From Bedellia somnulentella (taxonomy: Eukaryota > Arthropoda > Insecta > Lepidoptera > Bedelliidae): a DNA stretch of 64,000 bases. The stretch lies in NCBI GenBank assembly GCA_963576735.1, contig OY755173.1, positions 8,402,873 through 8,466,872 of the forward strand, written 5' to 3'. The translations under genes were made by a program, and so were the position numbers. The notes below the pieces were generated by a model. That model ran no database searches and was not told where the DNA came from. It was given only the letters and a program-made list of their open reading frames with translations. Of the stretch, positions 12,706 to 23,170 are shown piece after piece (position 1 is the stretch's first letter; every line of letters starts with the position of its first letter).

Positions 12706-12739
12706 AAAAACATATAAAATATCGAAGTTTTTAAATTTT

Positions 12740-12950
12740 TGGAGGGAAAACAGTCTGTGAACCTGTACCGTGTACGTTTTTTTAGTTATGTGACAGTGTA
12801 CACTTACAATGCAGGGAAAAGCTTGCCCCATATCGCGTAAATGTAGTGTCCAGACAAAAAGTGAGTCCAGAAAAGATGTCAAAATGACACTATGTTTCGA
12901 AGAACATGTAATTGTTACCTCTGTCGCCCCTTCGGGCATTGGCATCATTT
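12740..12950 (+). mobile_element. SINE-A body, diverged
   Basis: GGAGGGAAAACAG, TTATGTGACAGTGTACAC, CTTGCCCCATATCGCG and TACCTCTGTCGCCCCTTCGG follow the order of SINE-A. It is diverged and probably belongs with the head remnant at 12320. An antisense frame of 145 codons across this and the family B copy is a chance ORF. Confidence 0.75.
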
Positions 12951-13176
12951 CTTCAGTTACAAGCACCAACTATTCAGGGGCAAGAAAACGCATAAGCAAT
13001 TTAGCATTACAGGAAGTTATGAGTTATAGAATTAAGGTTCTAGTTGGTAACCTTCTGTCTCCCTCTTTTCCCAAAGAGTTGATAAACTTGTGTACATTAG
13101 ATGAATATTTAGGAAAAATACGAAAATTTGTAATTGACAACTTTTCAGTTGTCTCTTGAACTTTAATAAAACTTAC

Positions 13177-13376
13177 NNNNNNNNNNNNNNNNNNNNNNNN
13201 NNNNNNNNNNNNNNNNNNNNNNNNNNNNNNNNNNNNNNNNNNNNNNNNNNNNNNNNNNNNNNNNNNNNNNNNNNNNNNNNNNNNNNNNNNNNNNNNNNNN
13301 NNNNNNNNNNNNNNNNNNNNNNNNNNNNNNNNNNNNNNNNNNNNNNNNNNNNNNNNNNNNNNNNNNNNNNNNNNNN
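13177..13376. other. Assembly gap (200 N)
   Basis: A run of exactly 200 N. The round length suggests a placeholder of fixed size rather than a measured gap. Open frames reported through it are artefacts. Confidence 0.99.
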
Positions 13377-13529
13377 CGCTCGTTAGTTACGTCGGCCAAC
13401 GTTATGTAAAGTAAATAAGCTCTGTTTTGTCAAAGAAATGTTCGCCTATGCAAATACTCTAGCTAGAAGACTGACAGAATCGACTTAGTGCTAACTAAAT
13501 AGGTTTAATTAAAAACTGTTTCGATTAAT

Positions 13530-13930
13530 ACGCCGGTAGATGGGGTGGCGCGCTGAGTAGACAAAGTTTGCCGGTTTACGAGCGCTGTCGCGGCACTGGG
13601 TAATAAAATTTCAACTTCCATATCGATCCGCAAAAAGTTCTCGACGAAAGTAATCTCAGCCAACCTTGCTCCACATTTTGTTTCAATGGCTCGAAGATGG
13701 TCTCGGAGTCGTATGCAAGTGTCCCTTCCAGGGTGAATGCTCCCGCTTCGATGAACTTCAGCTTAACTCGAAAAAACTCGGTGGAAGTTAGGAAGTCCCT
13801 GATTAGGGACTTAGTTCGGAAGTGAGTTTGGGAGTGTTTTTCAGTTTGGAAAGTGGGTGGCTCAGTTGTGGAAGTCACGGCGGATCGATGTCCGAGGTCA
13901 CTCGCTACCGATTAAACTTTTAACATCTGT
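13530..13930. other. GC-elevated segment with a 100-codon minus-strand frame, unassigned
   Basis: This segment is richer in G+C than its surroundings. It holds an ATG-to-stop frame on the minus strand (13878 to 13576, 100 codons, starting MTSTTEPPTF and containing GWLRLLSSRTF). I do not recognise a family. It could be an exon, a decayed mobile element or chance. No splice context could be fixed by eye. Confidence 0.25.
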
Positions 13931-14647
13931 TTAGAAATTCAACAAGCCACGATATGAAGGATACGAAACACTACTTAGATAGTTATTACAAGTTTACATT
14001 AACAATGGCTATCAGCCCTCATTTATAAAACATAACCCTGCAAAGCTTGAGTTTTGTTTTAAAGTAAGAAGAATATGAAGTCCGAAACTGGATATAGTAA
14101 AGATTTATAATTGATAAAAACTACGGTCGGTTTCGCCAAAGTTCTACGAACTGGATTGATGGCATGGGGACTTTATTCCATCTGCAACATTTATTATTTA
14201 GCACATTATGTTTAAAATATGCCGCCTTGTCGATTTGAATTTGTAAAAAAATATTTATTAGCTATACACATTTCACTGCATTTGTCAAATTTTGAGCTAA
14301 CTAGTGTAATTCCATTGTCAAGTACGCTCTTAATAAAAAAAACCCTTTTAGGGTGTCTTAAGTCGATTAACATAAAAATAAACCCATAGATTCGTTATGT
14401 TTGTGTATTGGTCCGCCTGTCTATCCGAATGTCACGCCAATTTATTTAAAAATTTGTTTTAGGGCATTTATTATTAATAAATATATTTATTTGATTATTG
14501 GTTGTAGTGGCAAACAGTAGTCAGAATTTGTGAACATACTCATAATAATTTCTAATCTTACGTATGCCATTATTTTTCATACGGCACAAACTATTGATTT
14601 ATATTTGTCATTCTTATGCTCAAAAGTAGTCAAAAATCAAACTTAAA

Positions 14648-14757
14648 CACTCACGCCTTATATCCCCAAAGGGGTGGCAAAGGTACTTATACTCCTGAAC
14701 TTCACGCTACATTATTGTTACCCGGTGTTCAGACGTTTTGCTAGGATAGTGTAAGCC
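14648..14757 (-). mobile_element. SINE-A 3' fragment
   Basis: The reverse complement of the SINE-A 3' end: CACGCCTTATATCCCC, GGGGTGGCAAAGGTACT, then CCCGGTGTTCAGACG. It stops within the GTTTTGC / AGTGT part of the body, so it is 5'-truncated and moderately diverged. Confidence 0.8.
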
Positions 14758-14874
14758 CGGTTAGTAATTTGAATATAGCCTGCATTTTAGGCGGGTGGTT
14801 TACAGTGTATAGGTAAAAATAAAAAGATAAGATAAGAAACACATTTATTCATTGCTACACAGTTAACAATATAA

Positions 14875-17135
14875 CTAAAAACATTAAAAACGAAACTAAA
14901 CATTAAAAAAAACATAAATATAAATAACAAGATTTTAAAAAATCTATCAGCATCTTGGAATGTAATAAAAAACAGTAAATTTTTAAGAATGCCTCAATTT
15001 ATTCGTGCAATTGAATTTAAAGAGGGAATTGAACGAAATCCGAAGCAACTTTGTAAAATATTTAATGATTTTTTTGTAAAAGAAGTTTCCAGCAATTGCA
15101 CTGGCGGTAGAACAAAGTTTAAGGACCACAAACTTAAATCTTTCTTTATAGCGCCTACTTCTGAAAATGAGGTCAAAACTATTATAAAAAATCTTAAAAA
15201 TACTAATTCTGTCGGGATTGATAAGATTACCACAAAAAATCTAAAATTATGTGTAAATGCAATATGTGTCCCTTTGTCTTACCTAATTAACCTTTCATTT
15301 CAACAAGGAGTATTCCCAAGCCAGTTGAAGATTTCCATTGTAAAACCTCTTCATAAAAAAGGATCGAAAACTAAGATAGATAATTATAGACCAATAACCC
15401 TTATTCCGATACTATCGAAAATATTTGAAAAAGCTATGTTAGTCCGATTGTCCGAATTTGTAGAAAAAGAACATATACTCAAACCGGAACAGTATGGGTT
15501 TCGAAAAAATAAATCGACTGTTTTAGCTATATTTAATTTGATCAAAAGTGTTATTGAGTCAATGGAAAAAAAAGTCCCAATCTGTGCAATAGCTATGGAC
15601 TTAACTAAAGCATTTAATTATATGTGTCGACCTACTTTACTTTATAAACTAGAGAGGTACGGAATCAGAGGCAATGCTTTGAAATGGATAGAATCATATA
15701 TCAATAACAGATATGTATGTACCTCTCTCTTAGGGTTATCATATAAAACAAAAATTTTACAGGAATATCGGTCTAACTTTCTCATGGATGAATATGGAGT
15801 CCCCCAGGGAAGTATCTTGGGCCCATTTTTATTTCTTCTCTATATTAATGACTTCCCTGACGCAGTCAATTGTAAAATGATTTTGTACGCCGACGATAGT
15901 GTTGCTCTAATTTCAGATTCAAATGAATGTCCTTACGAAGATAAAATTAATAACGAATTTAAAAAAATTGTACAATGGACGGCCGAAAATAATTTGAAAT
16001 TAAATTTTGGAAAAACCAAACTCATACAGTTTTATCATCCACAATCATCAGCTCAGGATATAACACTCAAATATAATGATACAATGATAGAACAAGTAAA
16101 TAGCATTTCATTGTTAGGTATAACCATTGACAAAAATATTAATTGGAAATATCATTGTAGTAATGTGTGTACTAAACTTAATAAATATTTATATGTTTTA
16201 AAACGTGTTGTAAAATTCTCGTCACTTAATGCTGGCAAAATGGCGTATAATGGTTATGTTTCCTCCATTCTTCGATATGGAATTATAATGTGGGGAAATT
16301 CTACGGATATCCAGTCTGTATTTATTGCGCAAAAAAAATGTGTAAGAGCCTTATGCAAAATAAATGACCAAACTGAGTCTTGCAGGCCACTTTTCAAATT
16401 ATTAAAAATTCTGCCACTAGCTTGCATTTACATATATGAAGTGTGTGTTTTTGTAAAGAGTAATAAATCACTTTTTAAGAATATGCCACTAACAAGGAGT
16501 GATAGACTTAATATAAAATTTAAAGACAAAATAGCAATGCCAGATCTGAGACAGGCTTTAAATAGGAAAAGTATTCTATATATGTCGTGCAAAATTTATA
16601 ATAAAATACCTGATTACTTTAAGAATTTTCCTATAATATTATTTAAAAGAAAAATATTTGAATGGCTAATGGAAAAATGTTTCTATAGTGTTAAGGACTT
16701 ATTAAAGGACGAAGAATAATATTTAATTTTAATGTTAACATGTTTTTATGTTTTATTATAATTCAGTTTTCGTTTTGATATGTTTTAATTGATTGAAAGG
16801 TATTATATTTTTTATTTTTTTATGTAGTTAACTTAAACTGATGATGATATCTCTATGGCATAGGGTTATATTTTATTTTATTTGTATATTTTTCACTGAC
16901 TTCAATTTATGAATAGTACATTTAGAGTTATATTTAAGAACATTAATTTTATTAATTAATTAGCAATACTGCATGATGACATTTCTATGAATTTCAATAA
17001 AATGACGTAGTTAAACTATGTACTAATGTCGTACACTCGAAAGAGTAGATTGTGACAGTCACTACTATAAATTTATGTAACATCTTTTGTTGTATCCGCA
17101 ATCATGACAATAAAATGGTTTCAATGGTTTCAATC
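14875..17135 (+). mobile_element. 5'-truncated LINE of the CR1/Jockey group
   Basis: The reverse-transcriptase frame stays open from 14875, just after a TAA, and reads ...ILKNLSASWNVIKNSKFLR into the ATG at 14989, which is the usual linker before RT. No endonuclease domain precedes it, so the element is truncated close to this point. After the stop at 16717-16719 there is an AT-rich 3' UTR of about 400 bp ending in AATAAAATGGTTTCA and a short tandem of TGGTTTCAA, a microsatellite-like LINE tail rather than poly(A). The 3' end differs from that of the LINE fragments and SINEs elsewhere in the window, so this is not their partner. Confidence 0.85.
14989..16719 (+). CDS. LINE ORF2 reverse transcriptase (endonuclease missing)
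   Basis: A 576-residue intact frame encoding a non-LTR retrotransposon reverse transcriptase, which copies element RNA into DNA at a nicked target site. RT motifs occur in order: a FNDFF linker near residue 26, NYRPITLIPILSKIFEK from about 132, QYGFRKNKST, the first catalytic Asp in AMDLTKAF (D204), GVPQGSILGP from 270 and YADD at 300-303. The usual second Asp of KAFD is Asn here (KAFN). The C-terminus has the CVRALC...PLFKLLKILPL and FYSVKDLL features seen in CR1/Jockey-group proteins. Family placement is from general knowledge, not a search. The chosen ATG is simply the first in frame; the reading frame continues upstream without a start, so in the full element this is the second half of ORF2. 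Without endonuclease it is presumably immobile. The absence of stops over 1.7 kb suggests a fairly recent insertion. Confidence 0.9.
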   Translation: MPQFIRAIEFKEGIERNPKQLCKIFNDFFVKEVSSNCTGGRTKFKDHKLKSFFIAPTSENEVKTIIKNLKNTNSVGIDKITTKNLKLCVNAICVPLSYLINLSFQQGVFPSQLKISIVKPLHKKGSKTKIDNYRPITLIPILSKIFEKAMLVRLSEFVEKEHILKPEQYGFRKNKSTVLAIFNLIKSVIESMEKKVPICAIAMDLTKAFNYMCRPTLLYKLERYGIRGNALKWIESYINNRYVCTSLLGLSYKTKILQEYRSNFLMDEYGVPQGSILGPFLFLLYINDFPDAVNCKMILYADDSVALISDSNECPYEDKINNEFKKIVQWTAENNLKLNFGKTKLIQFYHPQSSAQDITLKYNDTMIEQVNSISLLGITIDKNINWKYHCSNVCTKLNKYLYVLKRVVKFSSLNAGKMAYNGYVSSILRYGIIMWGNSTDIQSVFIAQKKCVRALCKINDQTESCRPLFKLLKILPLACIYIYEVCVFVKSNKSLFKNMPLTRSDRLNIKFKDKIAMPDLRQALNRKSILYMSCKIYNKIPDYFKNFPIILFKRKIFEWLMEKCFYSVKDLLKDEE

Positions 17136-17175
17136 AGAAGCAAGAAGAAAGGATACCGAAATATTTGGTAGAACT

Positions 17176-17265
17176 AAAGGGATAGAGCCAATGTGAAAAG
17201 TAATTTTAGTGAGACGTTCTCGGATAATACATTTGGACCTAATAGAGAGTGTGCTGACAGCTAAA
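17176..17265 (+). mobile_element. Degraded LINE ORF2 C-terminal fragment
   Basis: A frame reading GATAGAGCCAATGTG then ACATTTGGACC / TAATAGAGAGTGTGCT parallels the RANVEGN...RGRPRKTHLD..I segment seen better at 35930. Heavily altered; called by comparison with that copy only. Confidence 0.4.
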
Positions 17266-17344
17266 CCATACTAAGTTTTTGGAAACGTAGCTGTCACATC
17301 AGCCAGTACCTTAAAGTCACTGCAACTTTCTAATATCCCAATCC

Positions 17345-17487
17345 TACCAAGCATTTCCATTGGGGTAGGCAGAGACTATCGATCGCCACTTAGTACGATC
17401 TTGACAAACCTCTCTTGCTTCCCTTACATTCATTATTCTTCTCATACATGCTCTTTTATTCTTCTCACTTCGGACCCCCGCCTAGTC
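17345..17487 (-). mobile_element. LINE ORF2 C-terminus fragment, antisense
   Basis: On the minus strand a clean frame reads SEKNKRACMRRIMNVREARE, continues with VCQDRTKWRSIVSAYPNGNA and ends W-stop. This is the C-terminal tail of a LINE ORF2 whose 3' end resembles the tails of SINE-A and family B. It abuts a second, oppositely oriented piece of the same 3' end at 17488. Clade not assigned. Confidence 0.75.
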
Positions 17488-17541
17488 TCTGCCTACCCCA
17501 ATGGGAATAATGGGCGTGATTAAAAGTAAGTAAGTAAGTAC
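17488..17541 (+). mobile_element. LINE 3' end with (GTAA)n tail
   Basis: GTCTCTGCCTACCCCAATGG then GAATAATGGGCGTGATTAA encodes VSAYPNGNNGRD-stop and is followed by (AGTA)n. It is the same LINE end as 17345-17487 but in the opposite orientation. Confidence 0.75.
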
Positions 17542-17871
17542 CAAGCATACAAAACAAAGTCACAAAACATAAATCAAACTGGAATACTTACCGAAGTGCG
17601 TTCAAACAAAAACATAGTTTGTGCACGTTATCGCATATCGCGGAGTTGCGTGGGGTGATCGCAAGATGTCGCGCGCATCATTGCTAACGACCGATCGCTT
17701 CGATGATAAAATTACGAACAACGTCTGTTGTCTTCAATACACCAAACTACAAATGTATAGGAACTATAATATATGTTTAAAAGTATTTTAACTTCATTTT
17801 AATTCGGGGTATGTACATACTGATTTAAGTAAGTATTTTAGAAATATAAAATGCATAAACACAAAATCAAG

Positions 17872-18125
17872 GCTTATACTAACGGCTTTCATGCCAGTAG
17901 CCAGAAGCTTTAGAAATAGAATAAAAACATGAGTAAATACTCCTCAGCCACGTTTGGAAGTTCAGTGGGAAAATATTGTAGAAAGTTGAGGGGTAGGTGA
18001 TGTTAATGGGTTTCAGCTACATCGCCGAACAATCACTTAAAAAGTCGCAATACTTTAGTCACCTTGTAAGACACCCCAATAGGAAGAAATGGGATAGTGC
18101 TTTTCTAAACTGACACTACGCATAG
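17872..18125 (-). mobile_element. Family B, diverged copy
   Basis: An antisense copy with recognisable landmarks: GGCTTTCATGCCAGTAGCC, CTCAGCCACGTTTGGAAG, GTTTCAGCTACATCGCC and CTGACACTACGCA. No simple-repeat tail or duplication remains. It lies head to head with the copy at 18169. Confidence 0.75.
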
Positions 18126-18168
18126 CATACGAGAAGCTGCGTAAACGATAACAATAAAATAATTAGCA

Positions 18169-18416
18169 GTTGCTGTGCAGTATCGGTTTAGAATAGCACT
18201 AACCCATTTCTTCCGGTGGGTGAACGTAAGAGGCGACTAACGGTATTGGGGCAATTAAGAGATTTTTGGGCGATGCGGTTGGAGACCCATCACCAACAAC
18301 CTTTATTTTACCATCTTTTCCCCGCTCAACTTTCCAAAAGTGGCTGAAGAATTTCTAATTCCTTAGCTCTGGCTACCCCTTCTAGGGATTTATAGCCGTG
18401 AGTATATGTATGTATG
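18169..18416 (+). mobile_element. Family B, full length with target duplication
   Basis: A sense-oriented copy from CTGTGCAGTATCGGTTTAG to GCCGTGAGTATATGTATG. It is flanked by the 9 bp duplication TAATTAGCA (18160-18168 and 18417-18425). Confidence 0.9.
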
Positions 18417-19766
18417 TAATTAGCAATAATTAATGAAAACCATAATATCCTTGGTGGTTATAATATTTTACGCCTAATTCCTTAACTGTAAAGCTTCTAA
18501 GACAAAAAACCAATATAATTATGCTACCAAAGGGAGAAACCAACCAACATATCCATATCAAAACATATATCCTAACTCGACGCAATATGGACACTCAAAC
18601 TGCGTGTCTTATGAAAGTCTTATCTCGATGAAAGTTGCGAGCGTCAGCTGACTGCAGAATACTTTTATAGTACTCGTATTATTAGAACACAGATTATATC
18701 GCACGCTTGCCCTCATTGTTGGACAAAGCCTTCGGTATTTTATATGACATTTCTTAGTCCATATTTGGTGATGCAACTCTGCAAGTCCCTATATATGAGT
18801 AGATAGATGATGGATTTTCTAGGTTATGAAATCTTTTATTTTTCTTACTGGTGATGTAATGTTAAAAAATACCGAGGGAAAGAACGCAATAAAAATAGAA
18901 CTATTATCTGTTTATATAATAGAATACAATAGTTCTTAGAGAATTGCATTCTTTATTTTATTTATGTCCATTTAAAAGTTAAACACGCATATGCACATCG
19001 TGTATCTAACTAGAATATCTCTTAAGAAAAATGGGTGTGCCATTTTCAGTATATTAAATAGGGGAAGATTTCTTAAGAAACTAAGATTGCTCGAACAGAT
19101 TTGGACCTCTTAAATACCTTTTTTTGTGTGTAAAAAAGAAGTCTCATTTTAATAATGTCGACGAAAAATACTTGTTAAATTTCGATTTCCCGTCATAAAA
19201 TATTGTAATTGTTTTTATTGTCTGGTAATAGAATGATGTCTGAAATTCGTCTTTCAAATTTGTCTGTAGTAATATCGAGAATTAATGCAAAATTATTCAT
19301 TCAGTGAGGGCTGCCGGTGCACGGTTCTAAGATCCAATCAATTATCAAGAAACCTTTCGTCTGAATTCAAATCAATGAGGACTCGTGTTTCAATAACTTT
19401 CAAAAATAGAATTTGTTTTTATATTGAACATTTAAAGCAAAATCTTCTGTAATTAATGCAAAAGTTAAAAGTATGATATCATTGTTTTAAATTTTGATTT
19501 GATTTCTTGTATTCTTATACTGAGAAACGTTTAACAATCACGAACTTTATTTGTATAAAATAAACGTAATTATTGAGGTTTCATTAAAGTTCACCCTTGT
19601 TTAAGATAATATTAGTAGATGGCAGCTTATTTATTTTCAACTAATTTAGAACAATACTAATACAAACAATGTCCTAAAACTTGTCTATCGAAAAACATTT
19701 AAAAACATATTGGTAAAACCGATTATAAGCCGATAAAAAAAAATGCAGATCAAATTGAACCCGTAC

Positions 19767-19905
19767 ATTACTATACTCACGTCTATATATCCCAAAAAAG
19801 GGTCGTCAGAGCTTTAAACAAAGGATACTTGAACAATTAGTTCAAAAGTCTCTTAACCTTAATTAGCCTCTTAAGATGCTCACAGCTAAAATTAGGACTA
19901 TGTTC
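19767..19905 (-). mobile_element. Family B, strongly diverged partial copy
   Basis: TACTATACTCACGTCTATAT then CCCAAAAAAGGGTCGTCAG matches the antisense tail, and TTAGCCTCTTAAGATGCTCA the centre. The middle is deleted and the 5' end is hard to place. Confidence 0.5.
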
Positions 19906-20029
19906 ATATGTAATTCAGTGTTTATGAAACATTTATATTTAAATAGTTTCTCCCATATACTTAACATACTCGTGTATTATTTTTTTTGAAAGGTCACATA
20001 GTTAAATGGTAATAGCTTTATTCAAATAG

Positions 20030-20200
20030 CCCTTCGTGTGGCAAATTCCCGCTCCGGGAGACAAAGAAAAAGACCTAAAATGGCGGATGTTACTTTTGAC
20101 ATTAGCGCACATGTGGCATCTGTCCCGCTCCGGGAAAGATAAATATTTCGCGCGTCTGGCGGCCGGCCTGCTCCGGGAAAGTAGCTAAGTGCTGTTTTAG
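20030..20200. repeat. GCTCCGGGA / ATGGCGG repeat cluster, part 1
   Basis: Three direct copies of GCTCCGGGA (20051, 20127, 20170) occur with related flanks, a GCGC...TGTGGC / TCTGGC segment before and GAAA(A)-rich DNA after. AAAATGGCGG at 20077 resembles a YY1/Pleiohomeotic site. The unit is repeated in inverted form at 20745-20835. Confidence 0.6.
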
Positions 20201-20744
20201 ACGTGTATTTTGACGAATAAAAAGCATTCTGCACTGCTCTAACGTATACTGAAGCTTATTTATAGAACAAAGATAGACTACAGTGCAACAGAAATGTCAA
20301 CAAGGCATTTATTTCAGTTAATGTTCATTGTTCCGTGTGCGGTTGTGTGGGGCGCCTGACAAGGCCCACATTTAGTAATGCTCCTACTGCTAAAAAAATG
20401 TATGGATTGAAGTGATTTTATGACTGTATGTTTTAAATTAGGGTATAGTATTGTAAATACAACACATATATTGACGAGAAAAAGTAAAATTTATGAATTA
20501 TGGTAGATTATGTATCGAAAATCGGAAAAAAACCATGACCCTATCTTAACTTTACGACATTGTTTTATTTTCACACTTTATACATATTTATCGTATGCAA
20601 TATGATAGCGTACTTAATTAAGAATCTAAAATGCTACATTTTATTACGCTTATAATACAGAAAAGCAGTAAAATTTTAGTTTTTCTAAACATCGAAGACC
20701 AGTTTAAATTGTCCTTCCTAGGCCTGCCAGACGTGGTAAAATTT

Positions 20745-20835
20745 GCAAAATGGCGGCCGCCATACTTGGTCTTTTCTTTTCTCTCCCGGAGCCGGACAGG
20801 CGCCAGATGCGCGTAAATGACCAACATGGCGGCGC
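20745..20835 (-). repeat. GCTCCGGGA / ATGGCGG repeat cluster, inverted unit
   Basis: On the minus strand GGCTCCGGGAGAGAAAAG then AGACCAAGTATGGCGG aligns with GCTCCGGGAGACAAAG / AGACCTAAAATGGCGG of part 1. Two further CATGGCGG / AAATGGCGG sites are present. No protein is evident in either orientation. Confidence 0.6.
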
Positions 20836-21436
20836 CAGGCGAAGGGATAGTTGAGTATTACCAAATGATACAAAACAGTTCACCCACAAAGCACAATGCT
20901 TGTAACCATAAAACTAGGAAATCATATACCCAGCATTATTGAATTGCTTATGACGATACAAAATGAGCAAACTAATTATTTCCATCACAAAACTGTAAAC
21001 TATTGCCAATGAATATGGTGGATAGACATCGATAATATCACGAACTATGCCGAACTGCGAACTCCAAGGAAGGTGGCATATCAAACTTGGCTGGAGTGTT
21101 CGAGAGACACCAACTCGTGTTAAGACCAAGTTACTAGTCTGAACGGACGCCCGAGTCCCTTCTAATTGATTGAAATGTATTCATGGCGATCATTTACTAA
21201 CAGATATAACTCAATGAATTTTAAACTGTTAATTTTCATTGAAATTTGTATGCGCATGATAGAATCAATACAAGATTAAGTTATTTATAGAAATATTAAT
21301 TTAATTTATATTAATATATTTTTCTAGAGTTCTGTTCACATCTAAAATATAACAGCTTATAAAAGCAATAACCATATTTTCCGCATGTTGTACAAGGTGG
21401 CTAAAGGTATGGGCTCTTTTCAGTGATTGTTTTGTG

Positions 21437-21523
21437 ATGTAGCTGGAGATCTAACACCATCGTTAGTGGCGATCGATAGTCACTGCCTACCCAATGGGAA
21501 CTAATGGTGTGAGAATATGTATG
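21437..21523 (+). mobile_element. LINE 3' end fragment
   Basis: TAGTGGCGATCGATAGTCAC, TGCCTACCCAATGGGAACT and GTGTGAGAATATGTATG form the same LINE 3' end as at 57143 (TGGCGATCGACAGTCTCTGC). Only the last ~80 bp remain. Confidence 0.7.
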
Positions 21524-22239
21524 TGCAAGAATCATGAATTTGGAAATGAGTTCAATATAATATATCTTTAACAATACAAAGAAGTAACTCTGAATTAAAC
21601 ACAGAATGCAGGAGTCAAAGGATTGTTAAACAACACAATAGTTCCAACAACCAATACAGAAGATAAAGCATCGCACCTCGTTGGTAATTTAGTTAGTAAA
21701 ATATCTAATCTCGGTCGAGAAACTCACAAATATCCATTTAATAAATCATCAAGGGATAGTGCTGAGGCATCGTTTCTTATTAACCATTGTCTTGGAATCG
21801 AGTGGTGTAATTAAATGGATCGTTCGATAACCGTTATAGCCCAACTAGGCGAATATTGATCCCATAAATTATCTATATGCAACATTTATAACACATACTT
21901 TGGAAGTGTATTTGCTTGCTTATATTGTTTGAGGTATTGTATGAGTTTTCAAATAGATGGTAATTAATTTGATGTAGAGGTAATCTATGTCTTGTGTTTT
22001 GTTGTAGTGTGTACTCGTAATTTGTATTTTTTAAATCTTCATTATTTCTAAAAATATTGTAGAGCGCGAATGTATAACTTGTTCAATTCTAATGTTCATT
22101 GATCGAAGAAACAGATTTCAAGATATCTTTATTTCTCCGCAAAATCCAAGTTTATACATAGAAAAAATCCTAAAGTTTTAAAATATTCAGAATACGAAAA
22201 TCCTAAGACGCAACACAAAATAACTTTTCAGCCTTAGCT

Positions 22240-22400
22240 ATGGCATGCGATCCGGCTGCCCCGCAGGAATTCACAACAATGTAAGCTCGCCCATTGAAGA
22301 CAGTGTCCGAAGCTTTAATATCCGTCTTAGGGGGCGGTCACATTAATGCGACGCTAATTGCTTTAGAGCCGATGGCCGAAACGGGGACTCTATAATTACT
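22240..22400. promoter_or_regulatory. Candidate conserved non-coding block
   Basis: A GC-elevated patch (GATCCGGCTGCCCCGCAGG, GGGGGCGGTCACATTAATG, CGACGCTAATTGC) with TAATG/TAATTG sites and no ORF. Function is inferred from composition. Confidence 0.22.
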
Positions 22401-22544
22401 CTGTTTATGGTATGCAGTGTTTTGCTACCCCTTTTCAAACAGGGTTGTCGACACTTTCTTGCTGCCCAGACTTGCTTTTACTTGAGCATTTGCAAGATAT
22501 AATTAAAGGTTGGTAACACGTGATCATTATTATACGGACATTAT

Positions 22545-22757
22545 ACATACTTTCATATACTTACAGCTATAAACCCTAAAAAGGGTAGCCAGAGCTGCAG
22601 AATAAGATAATTATCAGCTAATTTTAAAAATAAGTCGGGGAAAAACTCGCATCGCTTATTAATCACTTAAAAATCCCAAAGCCTTAAGTCACCTCTTACT
22701 ACACCCGCGCCGCGGGAAGAAAATGGTTAGTGCCCACCTAACCGAACACTACTCTGC
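22545..22757 (-). mobile_element. Family B, diverged copy
   Basis: Antisense: TATACTTACAGCTATAAACC, AAGGGTAGCCAGAGCTG, TCACTTAAAAATCCCAAAG and ACCGAACACTACTCTGCC. Central parts are shortened. It lies immediately upstream of a young SINE-A. Confidence 0.75.
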
Positions 22758-22802
22758 CTCAGATTTAGCAGCAGCAAAATTAGGCCTGTCTGATTTAAAA
22801 AA

Positions 22803-23170
22803 ACCGTGATAGCCCAGTGGGTAGAACACTCGGTTATCGTACGAACGACTAGTGTTCAAATCCTGGGTCGGGCCTACACCAATTTTTCTTTTCTAAAGAC
22901 ATATGTGTGGTTAATTTATCATGGTTGTTAACGGTGAGGGAAAACATCGTGAGGAAACCCACATGGCTGAGTTGGACTTAGTCATGTGACAGTGTATTCG
23001 TACAAAACGGCGATAGGCCTGCCCCCTATCACGTCAGTACACTGTCCATGCAAAACGTGGGTACTCTGAACACCAGGTGACAAAGTCACGTGATGTTCAG
23101 AAGTATTAGTACCTCTGGCAACCCCTTCGGGGATATGCGGCGTGAACGTTTATGTTATGTTATATGTTAT
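22803..23170 (+). mobile_element. SINE-A, full length with target duplication
   Basis: A complete copy from ACCGTGATAGCCCAGTGGGT to CGGCGTGAACG and a (TATGT)n tail. It is flanked by the 11 bp duplication GATTTAAAAAA (22792-22802 and 23171-23181). Intact A and B boxes and near-identity to the 1572 and 62381 copies indicate a young insertion. Confidence 0.93.

Noticed and set aside
12532..12969. 145-codon minus-strand frame
   Set aside because: It lies entirely across a family B copy and a SINE-A body in antisense, with no domain-like sequence.
13156..13399. Open frames on both strands through 13177-13376
   Set aside because: They are translated from N and have no meaning.
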